Source: Flavobacterium fluvii (GTDB lineage Bacteria; Bacteroidota; Bacteroidia; Flavobacteriales; Flavobacteriaceae). Taken from it: DNA of 64,000 nucleotides. Position 1 is the first letter of the stretch. Each line of letters opens with the position of its first letter. A program made the position numbers and the translations under genes. Shown in pieces: positions 43,615 through 52,586 of the stretch. The stretch lies in the NCBI RefSeq assembly GCF_900129545.1, contig NZ_FQWB01000004.1, positions 310,001 to 374,000 of the forward strand, in the 5' to 3' direction. The notes below the pieces were generated by a model that saw only the letters and a list, made by a program, of their open reading frames with translations, was not told the origin of the DNA and ran no database searches.

Positions 43615-43762
43615 TTAGAATCTAGTTTCCTAAATTTCTATTACTTATAAATCCAAAATGCAGTATTTTAATTTTTTGCAAAGGTAGTGTTAAATCCCAT
43701 ACTATCAATTTTTTTACTATTTTGCAATGTTATTAATAATTTCGAACCCAAAAACTGTCCTT

Positions 43763-44260
43763 ATGGATGCCGATACCGAAATCAGACTTCGCTTGCGTTT
43801 TTACAAAGATGTGCCAGAAAACTTGGAATCCGTCCGTCAAAAATTCGAAAATTATAAAGCAAATTGCACCGAAGATTGTCATCTAAAAATCAAGCACAAC
43901 CACATCTGGATGAATATGCCCGATGCCAAACGTGAATATTGGTCGCCCCATTTGCATTTAGAACTGGAACCCAAAGACAACAACGAAACCCACATCCGTG
44001 GATTGTTTGGTCCAGAACCCACTTTATGGACGCTTTTTATGTTTCTACATTTTATGGTGGCGGGAATTTTTGTGGTTTTCAGTGCCATCGCCTACTCCAA
44101 CTATGTATTGAAACAGCCGACCACAATGGATTTAATCGTGATGTTGCTGATGGTTATCGTTTGGTTTTTGCTCTACTTCATCGCCAAACAAATACGCTTT
44201 AAAGGCAATGGACAGATGAATGAATTGGAAGGGAAGTTCTTGGAGATTTTGGAATCGTAA
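43763..44260 (+). CDS. Membrane protein with two spans, unknown
   Basis: Protein of 165 residues from ATG 43763, or 177 from ATG 43727; the later start fits the domain start MDADTEIRLRLRF. A soluble N-terminal half (YKDVPENLESVRQKFENYKA, containing CTEDCH) is followed by two membrane spans (LWTLFMFLHFMVAGIFVVFS; IVMLLMVIVWFLLYFIA). Family not recognised. It sits between der and era; its stop is convergent with the era stop, one base apart. Confidence 0.7.
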   Translation: MDADTEIRLRLRFYKDVPENLESVRQKFENYKANCTEDCHLKIKHNHIWMNMPDAKREYWSPHLHLELEPKDNNETHIRGLFGPEPTLWTLFMFLHFMVAGIFVVFSAIAYSNYVLKQPTTMDLIVMLLMVIVWFLLYFIAKQIRFKGNGQMNELEGKFLEILES

Positions 44261-44261
44261 A

Positions 44262-45143
44262 CTACTGATTATACCCAAACCTTTTCAACATATTGGCGTT
44301 ACTTCTCCAGTTTTTATTGACTTTCACGTACAATTCGATGTGGATTTGCTTTCCGAAAAATTTCTCCAAGTCGGCACGGGCTTCCATTCCCACTTGTTTC
44401 AGGGCAGCACCTTTGTGGCCAATGATGATTCCTTTTTGGGTTTCGCGTTCCACCATAATCAGGGAACGAATGCGGATGATGTTTTCGTCTTCGAAGAATT
44501 CTTCGGTCACGATTTCGACAGCATACGGAATTTCTTTGCTGTAATTCAACAATATTTTTTCGCGGATGGTTTCATTTACGAAGAAACGCTCCGGCTTGTC
44601 CGTCAATTGGTCTTTTGGATAATAAGCTGGTGACTCCGGCAACAATGAAATAATTCTTTGGAAAACTTCGGGAACATTGAAGTTTTGCAAAGCAGATATG
44701 GGATAAATTTCTGCATTGGGAACTTTTTCCGTCCAAAAAGCCACTTGGGTTTCCAATTGTTCTTGATTGGAATTGTCAATTTTGTTCAACAACAACAAAA
44801 CCGGGATTTTCGAATGGATGATTTTATTGAAAAAAGCTTCGTCTTTCAATTCTTGTTCACCAATTTCGACCATATAAATCAAGATGTCGGCATCTTCAAA
44901 AGCGGATTTCACGAAGTTCATCATCGATTCCTGCATTTCGTAAGCCGGCTTGATGATTCCAGGCGTATCGGACAAAATCAATTGAAAATCTTCTCCGTTC
45001 ACGATTCCCAAAATTCTATGACGGGTAGTTTGCGCTTTGGACGTGATGATGGACAATCTTTCGCCAACGAAGGCATTCATCAGGGTTGATTTCCCCACGT
45101 TTGGATTTCCGATGATATTTACAAAACCTGCTTTATGTGTCAT
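44262..45143 (-). CDS. era: GTPase Era
   Basis: Protein of 293 residues from ATG 45143 (frame runs to 45170). G domain with [16 protein letters not shown] and NKID, and a C-terminal KH domain (GHKGAALKQVGMEARADLEK) that binds the 3' end of 16S rRNA. Needed for 30S maturation. The gene order der - membrane protein - era is compact. Confidence 0.97.
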   Translation of the reverse strand: MTHKAGFVNIIGNPNVGKSTLMNAFVGERLSIITSKAQTTRHRILGIVNGEDFQLILSDTPGIIKPAYEMQESMMNFVKSAFEDADILIYMVEIGEQELKDEAFFNKIIHSKIPVLLLLNKIDNSNQEQLETQVAFWTEKVPNAEIYPISALQNFNVPEVFQRIISLLPESPAYYPKDQLTDKPERFFVNETIREKILLNYSKEIPYAVEIVTEEFFEDENIIRIRSLIMVERETQKGIIIGHKGAALKQVGMEARADLEKFFGKQIHIELYVKVNKNWRSNANMLKRFGYNQ

Positions 45144-45387
45144 AATATGTGTATTCAAATGAAGTGTCAAATCTTTGTTCGATGATTGGAATTCTTTTTA
45201 ATTTTCGAATGCATAAAAAAAATGCAATTTCGCCAACTCCTTTATTTCTCGATGTTTCGGGCACAAAGGTACGATTGAATCCAGTATCTTCAGCAAGAAT
45301 TACCGACTTTTTTAGAACCGCGGCAAACGGATAAATTGGTTCAGCAATTTTCAATTTGATAAACGACGCATTTTTAAGACATAAAAA

Positions 45388-45417
45388 AGGGTTGACTTTA
45401 ATTAAAAAGTCAACCCT
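45388..45417 (-). terminator. Terminator of the 45447-45995 gene
   Basis: AGGGTTGACTTT pairs with AAAGTCAACCCT; on the minus strand a T-run follows. The rest of 45144-45387 holds no gene I support. Confidence 0.85.
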
Positions 45418-45446
45418 GATTATTTAAACTTAAACACTTTTAAAAT

Positions 45447-45995
45447 TTATTTCCCGTGTTTATTTCCTTTTCCATGGTTACCATTTCCGTTTCCGTTTCC
45501 GTTGTTATGATTACCATTGTTGCCATTTCCGTTGTTGCCATGGTTGTTGTAATTACCATTATTGCCATGGTTGTCATTGTCATTTCTATAGCCATGGTTT
45601 TTATTCCCATTTTTGTATCCTATAGATTGTTGTGGTCTACCTTTATATCCTTTATAATATTTTACTTTATCATATCTATAATTGGTATAAGGTCTTGAAC
45701 CGTGGTAATCGTTTAAAACAACTTTATAGCCTCTATTCAAATCATAGTTTCTATACTGTCTAGGCAAATAGCTTGATCTAATCCAAGCTCCGTTGCTTAG
45801 AAAAATAAATTGTGTGGCTCTTATATCATAATAAGCTTGAACATCCGGCAAATAATAATAGTTTACCGAAGAATATCCTACTGGTCCCCATGACGGCTGC
45901 AATCCTAAATTTACGTTTATGGATACTTGTGCATTCATTGAATTTGATGCAAAAAACATCATTATTCCCAGGGTCATTAATTTTAAAGTTTTCAT
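45447..45995 (-). CDS. Exported protein with Asn/Gly/His-rich tail
   Basis: Protein of 182 residues: signal peptide to NAQ, an aromatic domain (YYYLPDVQAYYDIRATQFIF, GAWIRSSYLPRQYRNYDLNR) typical of small Bacteroidota envelope proteins, and a low-complexity tail of NHGNNGN repeats ending KGNKHGK. The His/Asn tail could bind metal, though this is speculation. Single gene with its own terminator. Confidence 0.72.
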   Translation of the reverse strand: MKTLKLMTLGIMMFFASNSMNAQVSINVNLGLQPSWGPVGYSSVNYYYLPDVQAYYDIRATQFIFLSNGAWIRSSYLPRQYRNYDLNRGYKVVLNDYHGSRPYTNYRYDKVKYYKGYKGRPQQSIGYKNGNKNHGYRNDNDNHGNNGNYNNHGNNGNGNNGNHNNGNGNGNGNHGKGNKHGK

Positions 45996-46330
45996 TTTTG
46001 TTTGTATTTAATTAGTATTATTTATTTGTATTTGTTGTTCAACATTTTCTTAAAAGCCAACAACTGTGCCAATAATCTGAAATTAACATATATTGGCTAT
46101 TGTTATTTTTTAAATTACTTATAATCAACACATAACAAGAACCAATAAAATTATGATAATGACACCAACATTAAATAAAGAGGTGCTTTTTTTATCTTAT
46201 TTTTATTTTTAATTGCTGAATTATTTATAATGTAAAGGTGGGGAACATTCAAGCTTGTTCTGTTATACATTTACCGGCATTAATTACAAAATTCACACAT
46301 TTAGCAAATAGCTTGCTTATTCCATAAAAA
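45996..46330. other. AT-rich gap, no gene seen
   Basis: About 335 bp between the exported protein gene and the OmpA terminator. It presumably carries the promoter of the 45995 gene; no ORF, repeat or RNA recognised. Confidence 0.6.
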
Positions 46331-46361
46331 AAAAGACAGGGTTTTGAATCCCTGTCCTTTT
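46331..46361 (-). terminator. Terminator of the OmpA-family gene
   Basis: GACAGGG pairs with CCCTGTC with extra A-T pairs; on the minus strand it ends in a long T-run. Confidence 0.85.
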
Positions 46362-46387
46362 GCAATCTGTTTGAAATTATTTGAATT

Positions 46388-48421
46388 TTATTTACCCGAA
46401 TTGAAAATATCAATAATTACGGTACGGTTATAAAAACGTTCCTCCGGAAAATTGTTGTTGAAAGGAGAATGGCTTGTATCTTCGCCATAACCGTTTACTT
46501 CAAATTTCACGTCGGTTCTACCCGATTTGGCCAAAGCACTTCCAAGAATGTTTTTCACATCGTTGGCACGAGCTTGGGACAAACTCAAATTATGGACATC
46601 ATTTCCAATAATATCTGCATGACCCTGGATAATGACCGTTCCATTCATCGGTATTTTAGGTGCTACAACATCTGTTAGGTATTTATCATAGATAGTGATG
46701 GCTTTCGATTCGTTGAATTCATAAATAACGCTATATCTTAAACCTTCATCTATTTTGGCTGGTGTCCAAAGTACGATGTGTGCCTTTGTTTCTTTGCTTA
46801 CCGCTTTACCACTTTTGGTTTGGCCCGTCATCGTGATTTTATAATCTCCTTCAGGTTTGTCTCCCAAAATAGTTTTGGTCGGTATGCTCACGCTTTCTTG
46901 GGTATATGGACCAAAAGATTGAACTTTTCCGCTTTCATCCGTAGCTTGCACAGACCATACAGAGAAAGCTTCGTTGGCTCCTTTTACGTCAAAAACCACA
47001 TAACTTTCGGCTGGTGCTTCTTGCATGGCAGCAGTTTCTGATACTCTAACATCAGGTCCGCTTTGAAATTCCATCAATAATACTGGAGAACTGCTTTCGA
47101 TGGAAACCCTTCTATCGCCTTCACGAAGCAAATCCAATTCCAGTGTTCCTCCTGGTTGTACTGAAGGAAGATTTGGTTTCAACTGTCCTTTGGTAGTGAT
47201 TCTTGAAGCACTGATTCCGAAAGTATTTACCAAATAGAATTTAACTGATTCCGCCATTTCTTTACCGTCTTTTGCTCCTTGCTCTGAAGACCCAACCAAC
47301 GTAATGGTTGTTGATGGGTTTTTTATCATACGGTCTCCCAAAATATTGATGACATTATAATATACATTCATTTGTCGTTCAGAACGACCAGATTGGTTTA
47401 TTGGCGTTATCATTTCCAGTTGATCTTCCCTGAAGTCTTTCACTTCTTCTTTTTTAAGCAGTTTGTAACGACTTGGGATTTCGGATGAACCTAAATTAAA
47501 GAACACATAGTTGCGTAATGGAAAAACTTCTCTAACACGTCGCTGTGTAGGAACATTGGCAGGAGCATTAACAGAAAACTGAACTTCTGGATCTGCTATC
47601 ACCGTTGCTTTTGCATTATCGTCCGGCACTGAAATAAGACGTCCTTGACCAAACTTAAGTGCCACACCGGCTCTTATCGTTGTTATGTTCAATGTTTCAA
47701 TAGAACGCGGATCTTGTCCAAAGTAGGGATGAAATGAGGCAAAAGGAGAAAGAACAAATTGTGTTTTGCTGTTTTGTGATGAAAGCGGAATATCATATCC
47801 CAATCCGATTTGCATCGAAATGATGGTTTTTTTGACATCGCTTAAATCGCCTTTCACTGCTGGACTTGCCTCTTGATTAGGATAAGCAGGATTGATTCCC
47901 AGTTGGTAAGTGAATGATTTGTCCAAATTGAAAGCCAAACGTGGCCCACCGAACAAATAGAAATTAGATTTAAAAGGAGCAACACGCAAACTAGGTTCTA
48001 CCGTGATGTAACTAATATTCGTTTTTAAATCGGCAGGACAGTCACAAGGTGTTACCACTTGATCAAACTTGGCTTTGCGGTTGTCGTATCCGGCTTGCAA
48101 CATAAAACCCAATCTTGTGTCAGGACGGTGGTATTCCAAAAGAGGAGCCACGAACAATCCAACACCTTTACCTTCGTGAAAAGTAGCCGGAGGAGTAAAA
48201 TCAGAATTCAATTTATAAGTTGAACCTTCATAGAAATTAAAATTGGCACCCGCTGCCACACCAAACCACCAAGACGGTTTTGTGTATTGCAATTCCTGTG
48301 CTTGTACTGGCGCTTGGACACTGAACCAAACCAAAGCAACTATCAAAATGCTTTTGAGTGTCGGTTTATTTGGGGTCAATGTACTATACAAACCCTCTTT
48401 AAAATTAGCTTTTGCTTTCAT
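46388..48421 (-). CDS. OmpA-family outer-membrane protein
   Basis: Protein of 677 residues: signal peptide with a long n-region (hydrophobic part ILIVALVWFSVQAPVQAQ), an N-terminal barrel (residues ~45-260, WWFGVAAGANFNFYEG), a middle region with an OmpA-like and Ig-like part, and a C-terminal OmpA domain (GTVIIQGHADIIGNDVHNLS, SQARANDVKNIL, VNGYGEDTSHSP) that binds peptidoglycan. It follows the ice-binding protein gene by 78 bp on the same strand and is probably cotranscribed with it. Confidence 0.85.
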   Translation of the reverse strand: MKAKANFKEGLYSTLTPNKPTLKSILIVALVWFSVQAPVQAQELQYTKPSWWFGVAAGANFNFYEGSTYKLNSDFTPPATFHEGKGVGLFVAPLLEYHRPDTRLGFMLQAGYDNRKAKFDQVVTPCDCPADLKTNISYITVEPSLRVAPFKSNFYLFGGPRLAFNLDKSFTYQLGINPAYPNQEASPAVKGDLSDVKKTIISMQIGLGYDIPLSSQNSKTQFVLSPFASFHPYFGQDPRSIETLNITTIRAGVALKFGQGRLISVPDDNAKATVIADPEVQFSVNAPANVPTQRRVREVFPLRNYVFFNLGSSEIPSRYKLLKKEEVKDFREDQLEMITPINQSGRSERQMNVYYNVINILGDRMIKNPSTTITLVGSSEQGAKDGKEMAESVKFYLVNTFGISASRITTKGQLKPNLPSVQPGGTLELDLLREGDRRVSIESSSPVLLMEFQSGPDVRVSETAAMQEAPAESYVVFDVKGANEAFSVWSVQATDESGKVQSFGPYTQESVSIPTKTILGDKPEGDYKITMTGQTKSGKAVSKETKAHIVLWTPAKIDEGLRYSVIYEFNESKAITIYDKYLTDVVAPKIPMNGTVIIQGHADIIGNDVHNLSLSQARANDVKNILGSALAKSGRTDVKFEVNGYGEDTSHSPFNNNFPEERFYNRTVIIDIFNSGK

Positions 48422-48449
48422 TTTTTATTTTTTTATTTTGTTAAAATAA

Positions 48450-48469
48450 ATCCCGCCCTAAGACGGGAT
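48450..48469. terminator. GC-rich hairpin between ice-binding and OmpA genes
   Basis: ATCCCG and CGGGAT arms around CCCTAAGA. The T-run is on the plus strand side only, so for the minus-strand operon it may be a 5' UTR stem or partial terminator. Confidence 0.5.
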
Positions 48470-48499
48470 GTGTTTTTTTTTATATTTTAAATCAGGCTC

Positions 48500-49960
48500 T
48501 TAGTTAGGAACATTAATTACGGTATTGACCATGGTAACTGAAGACACCAGCGAAATCGCTCTACCGTTTAATGTAGTCACACTGGCATTTGTACTATTGG
48601 CAGGAGAAGACAAAGTCACTCCAGAATTAGCGATAATATTTCCGGTCATCACTCCACCTCCGGCGTAATTAATAACTGCTGAACTACCCACATACCAGTA
48701 AACATTTTTAGCCAAGGCACCACCAATCAATTTCACGCTTCTTGGTAATGAATTACCAACTGTCAAAGCAGAAGCCGTTTGAAAAACGAACACGGCATTC
48801 GGATCTCCTTTGGCATCCAATGTAAGGTCGCCATTAGTGATGTCAAAAGTTCCACTATTCGATTTGTAAACACCCGGAGCCAGTGTTAATCCTCCAAGTT
48901 GTCCTGCTCCTGGATCAATACCACCCGGCATCGAAGCTGGAGAAATACTTAAATATGCAGCTCTGGCGGCATTCAATCCTATTAAAGCAGTTGCTGCTTT
49001 GGTAGCATTTCCCGGTGCTGGTGCAGCTGCGAATATTTCACCGGTAACAAGTCCTTTATTAAGAGGAGTTATAGTATAAACATCACCTGTCAATACTTCT
49101 TGGAAACCTGTCATCAAAGTTGAAGCAGCAGTTGTTCCTATATTTCCATTAACCACGGTAAATAATCCTTGATTGGTTATTCCGGCATTTCCTCCGAAAA
49201 CACCAAAGAACAAACCGCTTGTGCTTGTAGGCGGAGGCGTAACAATTACAGGAATTACCGTTGTAAAACTCCAAACATAATTACTTGCCATTGGAGTACC
49301 GGCAACATTTTTAGCACCATTAGTAATAGTAACCGTATATACTTTGTTTGCTAATAATGGCAAAGACGGTGCAAAAGAAACCGTTGATCCGGAATAGGTA
49401 ATGGCTCCTAAAACCGCATTTGAACCTTCCTTAACGGTAAACGTTGTACCGTCTAATGTCAATGGGTTCATTGGCATATTAAAGGTCGCCGAAATAATTT
49501 TATTTAGCGCAACTCCAGTAGCATTGTTCGCAGGATCAGTTGAAACTATAATTGGAGCAATACCAGTAGTAAATGTCCAAACATAATCAGCCTGCAATGC
49601 ATTACCTGTCAAGTCTTTGGCCGATGTTTTGATTCTGGCTGCATAAACTGTGTTTGGAGCAAGAAGGCTGTTTGGGGTAAATGTCGCGACTGCACCAGAA
49701 AGTGTAACCGTTCCTGAAACTGGGATTCCTCCTACTGTTAAAACAAATGAAGATTGATCGATAGTTGCTGGATTCATCGCTTCGTTGAAGGTCGCAGTAA
49801 TTATCTGGTTCAAGGGCACTCCAACAGCGCCATCAATGGGGTTCGTTGTTGATACAACTGGACATACACCAACGACTTCTTCGAAATCATCATTTGCACA
49901 GCCCGAAATTAACGCAATAAACAGTATTGCGATAGTCAATAGTAATTTTTTAGTTTTCAT
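48500..49960 (-). CDS. Ice-binding family (DUF3494) lipoprotein with two Ig-like domains
   Basis: Protein of 486 residues: lipobox signal (LFIALISGCAND), two SbsA/Big_5-type Ig-like domains of about 100 residues (VVSTTNPIDGAVGVPLNQII, IIVSTDPANNATGVALNKII, each ending YVWTFTT/YVWSFTT) and a C-terminal DUF3494 beta-helix (LFTVVNGNIGTTAAST, GLTLAPGVYKSNSGTFDITN, AVFVFQTASALTVGN, NVYWYVGSSAVIN). DUF3494 proteins bind ice or act as surface adhesins. Motif M1 and a -7 box lie right upstream, tying it to the stress regulon proposed here. Confidence 0.9.
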   Translation of the reverse strand: MKTKKLLLTIAILFIALISGCANDDFEEVVGVCPVVSTTNPIDGAVGVPLNQIITATFNEAMNPATIDQSSFVLTVGGIPVSGTVTLSGAVATFTPNSLLAPNTVYAARIKTSAKDLTGNALQADYVWTFTTGIAPIIVSTDPANNATGVALNKIISATFNMPMNPLTLDGTTFTVKEGSNAVLGAITYSGSTVSFAPSLPLLANKVYTVTITNGAKNVAGTPMASNYVWSFTTVIPVIVTPPPTSTSGLFFGVFGGNAGITNQGLFTVVNGNIGTTAASTLMTGFQEVLTGDVYTITPLNKGLVTGEIFAAAPAPGNATKAATALIGLNAARAAYLSISPASMPGGIDPGAGQLGGLTLAPGVYKSNSGTFDITNGDLTLDAKGDPNAVFVFQTASALTVGNSLPRSVKLIGGALAKNVYWYVGSSAVINYAGGGVMTGNIIANSGVTLSSPANSTNASVTTLNGRAISLVSSVTMVNTVINVPN

Positions 49961-50006
49961 TTTCTGGGGGTTTTATTAATTTTAAAATGTTAAACATTTC
50001 ACAATG

Positions 50007-50070
50007 CAAAGATTGGTCTGTTATAGTCATAAAGTGTTGTACTATTAAAGACAAGAGTTGTATTATTCAC
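50007..50070 (-). promoter_or_regulatory. Stress-regulon motif M1 with -7 box (ice-binding gene)
   Basis: Minus strand: GTGAATAATACAACTC at the left, right half degenerate (AATAGTACAAC), 37 bp at 50034-50070; then 27 nt to the end of AATCTTTG (50007-50014). The gene starts 47 nt further on, at 49960. Confidence 0.65.
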
Positions 50071-50212
50071 AGGTTTTAAAATCAAAAAGACCAATACAAT
50101 AAATTTTATTCAACCGTACCGCTACAAAAATGAAAAAATCCCCCAAATTATTCCTTTCAAACCATTTATGGATTTTTAACACAACTGCCCGTTTTCAAAA
50201 AAGTCCAAAAAA

Positions 50213-50243
50213 AAAAAATCGAGATTGAATTTCTCGATTTTTT
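50213..50243 (-). terminator. Terminator of the 51.6-50.3 kb genes
   Basis: AAAAAATCGAGA pairs with TCTCGATTTTTT around a 7-nt loop, T-run on the minus strand. Confidence 0.8.
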
Positions 50244-50270
50244 AAGGTGTATCAGATTTAACAACTTTCG

Positions 50271-51071
50271 TCACTCTTCGTTTTTATTTTTCTCATTATG
50301 TCTTAATTTGCAAATGAATGCAGACATTTCTCTTGTTAAAATATCCAAAGTAATTGCAGATTCTTTTATGCAAGCCACAAACTGCTTTAATTCCCCTGGA
50401 GAGCTTGTCGCTTGTTCCAACATGTTCGAAAAACCCAAAATATTGGCAATGGGCTGTCTTACTTTGTGCGAAGTAATAAACATCATTTCCTCCAATCCTT
50501 TTACATATTCCCTTTGTTTGTCTTTGGCTATTTTGAGATTCCTGTTGGCAATATTCAGTTCCGCAGTTTTTATTTGCCGCTCCTGGGTTTTATAAATCAA
50601 TTTTTTATTGGCAATAACCAACTCCGATTCCCTTATGGTTTTTTCCAGTTTTTGAAAGGCGAGTTCCTTATTGGCAATAATCAATTCTACGGCTCGTTTT
50701 TCTTTCTCTTTATTTTGAAACACAAGTTCGCTTTTTGCAATAACCAACTCCGAAGCCCGTTTTTCTTTTTCACTGTTTTGAAAAGCAAGTTCAATATTGG
50801 CAATGGCCAACTCGGCAGCACGTTTTTCCTTTTCTTCATATTGAAAAGCCAATTCTTTATTTGCCAAGATTAACTCGGCAGCAAGATTTACTTTTTCCCT
50901 GTATTGAAAACGAAGTTCATTATTTGCCTTAATGGATTCGTTGGCCTTTTTTTCAATCTCTGCATTTTTACGAACCTCTTTTTTATTGACCAAAAATAAT
51001 TTTCGAGCAAGTTTTTCTTCCATCATTGCGATGGATTCTTTCAAAACATCATTTTCATCAATCGCTTCCAT
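50271..51071 (-). CDS. Coiled-coil protein ending in a HisKA-like domain without ATPase domain
   Basis: Protein of 266 residues from ATG 51071; the frame runs to a TTG at 51128. After a charged start come seven tandem 21-residue repeats of the form ELxIANKELAFQxxEKEKRA(A), three heptads each, giving a long coiled coil. The C terminus has a phosphoacceptor-like helix MFITSHKVRQPIANILGFSN with a His near residue 202, then ends 64 residues later. The HATPase_c domain of histidine kinases is absent. It could be a dimerising phosphotransfer protein or a truncated kinase. Last gene of the CsbD group. Confidence 0.8.
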   Translation of the reverse strand: MEAIDENDVLKESIAMMEEKLARKLFLVNKKEVRKNAEIEKKANESIKANNELRFQYREKVNLAAELILANKELAFQYEEKEKRAAELAIANIELAFQNSEKEKRASELVIAKSELVFQNKEKEKRAVELIIANKELAFQKLEKTIRESELVIANKKLIYKTQERQIKTAELNIANRNLKIAKDKQREYVKGLEEMMFITSHKVRQPIANILGFSNMLEQATSSPGELKQFVACIKESAITLDILTREMSAFICKLRHNEKNKNEE

Positions 51072-51285
51072 ATCTTTTGATTTATTATGGCAACAAAATC
51101 CCAACCAGCATTTTAAACAATATGCCAACTAAAACAGAGATTGTCATTTCCAAAAATAAGAAAACAAAACACCAACGGTTTAGCCTAATGTGTTAAACAT
51201 TGGCAATCCTGAAGGTGTCGTATTTAAATCTATGTTTTGAAAAAAAGTTCTATTGTTTGTTGCTTAATTATATTAGGTTTCGAAT

Positions 51286-51564
51286 TTAAACCTCCATATT
51301 TTTCAATTCTTTTTTCACGGAATTCAACCTTGCTTCTCCATCAGAAATTAATTCTTCTTTTGCGTGCCAAATGTTCTCGTATTTATCATTCATCGATTCC
51401 AACAAAGAATCGAATTTGTCTTTCAAGACATCTACGCCATCATTGGCTTTATTCATGATTCTTTTTCTTGTTTTTGATCCTTTTTCAGGCGCAAACAAAA
51501 CACCCATCAATGCACCTGCGGCAACACCGCCCAAAACTCCCAATAATAATTTACTTGAATTCAT
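51286..51564 (-). CDS. YtxH-domain protein
   Basis: Protein of 92 residues with the YtxH pattern: glycine-rich hydrophobic N terminus (LLLGVLGGVAAGALMGVLFA) followed by PEKGSKTRKRIMNKANDGVD and a helical tail. YtxH proteins are small stress-linked membrane-associated proteins. It lies between the coiled-coil gene and the lmo0937-like gene, on the minus strand. Confidence 0.9.
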   Translation of the reverse strand: MNSSKLLLGVLGGVAAGALMGVLFAPEKGSKTRKRIMNKANDGVDVLKDKFDSLLESMNDKYENIWHAKEELISDGEARLNSVKKELKNMEV

Positions 51565-51590
51565 AATTTATGTTTTTATGTTTAATTTAT

Positions 51591-51743
51591 TTATAATCTT
51601 CTGCCTTGAATAAGTCTCAACAAGACCGCAACAATTGCTATAACAAGAAGAATGTGGATGATTGATCCCACACTGTAAGCGAAGAATCCTATGGCCCATA
51701 AAATGATTAGAATGATTGCCAAGGTGTAAAGTAGATTGCTCAT
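51591..51743 (-). CDS. Small lmo0937-like membrane protein (50 residues)
   Basis: ATG at 51743, stop at 51591-51593. The product MSNLLYTLAIILIILWAIGF is followed by FAYSVGSIIHILLVIAIVAV and ends in LLRLIQGRRL: two hydrophobic spans. This matches the lmo0937-type family common in Bacteroidota stress clusters. Short enough to be missed by length cut-offs. It lies between the YtxH and lipoprotein genes. Confidence 0.85.
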   Translation of the reverse strand: MSNLLYTLAIILIILWAIGFFAYSVGSIIHILLVIAIVAVLLRLIQGRRL

Positions 51744-51761
51744 GATTTCTTTTTTTTAAAA

Positions 51762-52205
51762 TTATTTTTTATTGTCAACGGTTAAATCTTTCAGGCTCTG
51801 GCCTAATTCGTGCATATCGTGATTGAATTCGCGTTTAAAAGATTGCCAATCTTCATTTGCGCCGTTTTTATGCGTTTCCATTTTGACTTTAAGGTCTTTG
51901 TTTTTTTGTTCCAGGATTTCAATATTTTTTTCATATTTGGCGTCGATTGCGCTTCCCGTGTTTTTTATTTTGAGCTTCAATTCAGCGATTCGTTCCTCAT
52001 TTTTGATGATGATGGAATCTCCAGAATTCTTGAACGCTTTCCATTCTTCTGCAGTTGCCTCTTTCTTGGCGTCTATAAATTCCTTATTGGCATCTTTCAC
52101 CTTTTCTGTGGCTTCTTTTTCTTCTTTGGTGGCAGGTTTGCAACTCACTACTGTTATTGCTGTCAAAAACATCATAACGGTTACTGCAAAAATTATTTTT
52201 CTCAT
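51762..52205 (-). CDS. Charged coiled-coil lipoprotein
   Basis: Protein of 147 residues with signal MRKIIFAVTVMMFLTAITVV and lipobox VVSC. The mature part is almost all Lys/Glu helix (KEATEKVKDANKEFIDAKKE, RIAELKLKIKN, KNIEILEQKNKDLKVKME). Similar proteins accompany CsbD/YtxH genes in Bacteroidota. Function unknown; second gene of the CsbD group, 18 bp from the next gene. Confidence 0.75.
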   Translation of the reverse strand: MRKIIFAVTVMMFLTAITVVSCKPATKEEKEATEKVKDANKEFIDAKKEATAEEWKAFKNSGDSIIIKNEERIAELKLKIKNTGSAIDAKYEKNIEILEQKNKDLKVKMETHKNGANEDWQSFKREFNHDMHELGQSLKDLTVDNKK

Positions 52206-52254
52206 TTTTTTGATGTTTTTTGAATTGATGAAACGTTGTCTTGTAAAAAGACGG

Positions 52255-52440
52255 TTAAAGTGCTCCTATTATTTTGAACAATTCCTCCTTGGTTTTTCCT
52301 AGTTTTTTTTGAAGCTTCCCCAACATTTCTTCTTTTTTGCCTTTTACAAATAGCAAATCATTGTCTGTCAAGGCTGCAAATTTTTGTTTCAATTTGCTTT
52401 TTTGTTCTTCCCAGTTTCCAGTAAGTTCTATAGTGCTCAT
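52255..52440 (-). CDS. CsbD family protein
   Basis: Protein of 61 residues with the CsbD pattern NWEEQKSKLKQKFAALTDND, then GKKEEMLGKLQKKLGKTKEE. CsbD-type proteins are small general-stress proteins of unknown mechanism. First gene of the group 52440-50271, with motif M2 and a -7 box at 52482-52545. Confidence 0.9.
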   Translation of the reverse strand: MSTIELTGNWEEQKSKLKQKFAALTDNDLLFVKGKKEEMLGKLQKKLGKTKEELFKIIGAL

Positions 52441-52481
52441 TTTTTTTTGAATTTATTTGTGAATGTGTTTTCACAACTATA

Positions 52482-52545
52482 CAAAGGTCGTGTCATCATA
52501 CCTCGAAAGTGTTACATAACTTTAGAAAGAAGTTACATCATTCAC
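52482..52545 (-). promoter_or_regulatory. Stress-regulon motif M2 with -7 box (CsbD group)
   Basis: Minus strand: GTGAATGATGTAACTT, 6-nt spacer, AAAGTTATGTAACAC, 37 bp at 52509-52545; then 27 nt to the end of GACCTTTG (52482-52489). The CsbD start is 41 nt further, at 52440. Confidence 0.75.
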
Positions 52546-52586
52546 ACATTTTGAATGTTTTAGCTTTATTGTTGGGCAATAAAAAT

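Noticed and set aside
45149..45354. Short ORFs on both strands between era and the terminator at 45388
   Set aside because: No start context, no family resemblance, and they overlap each other; likely chance.
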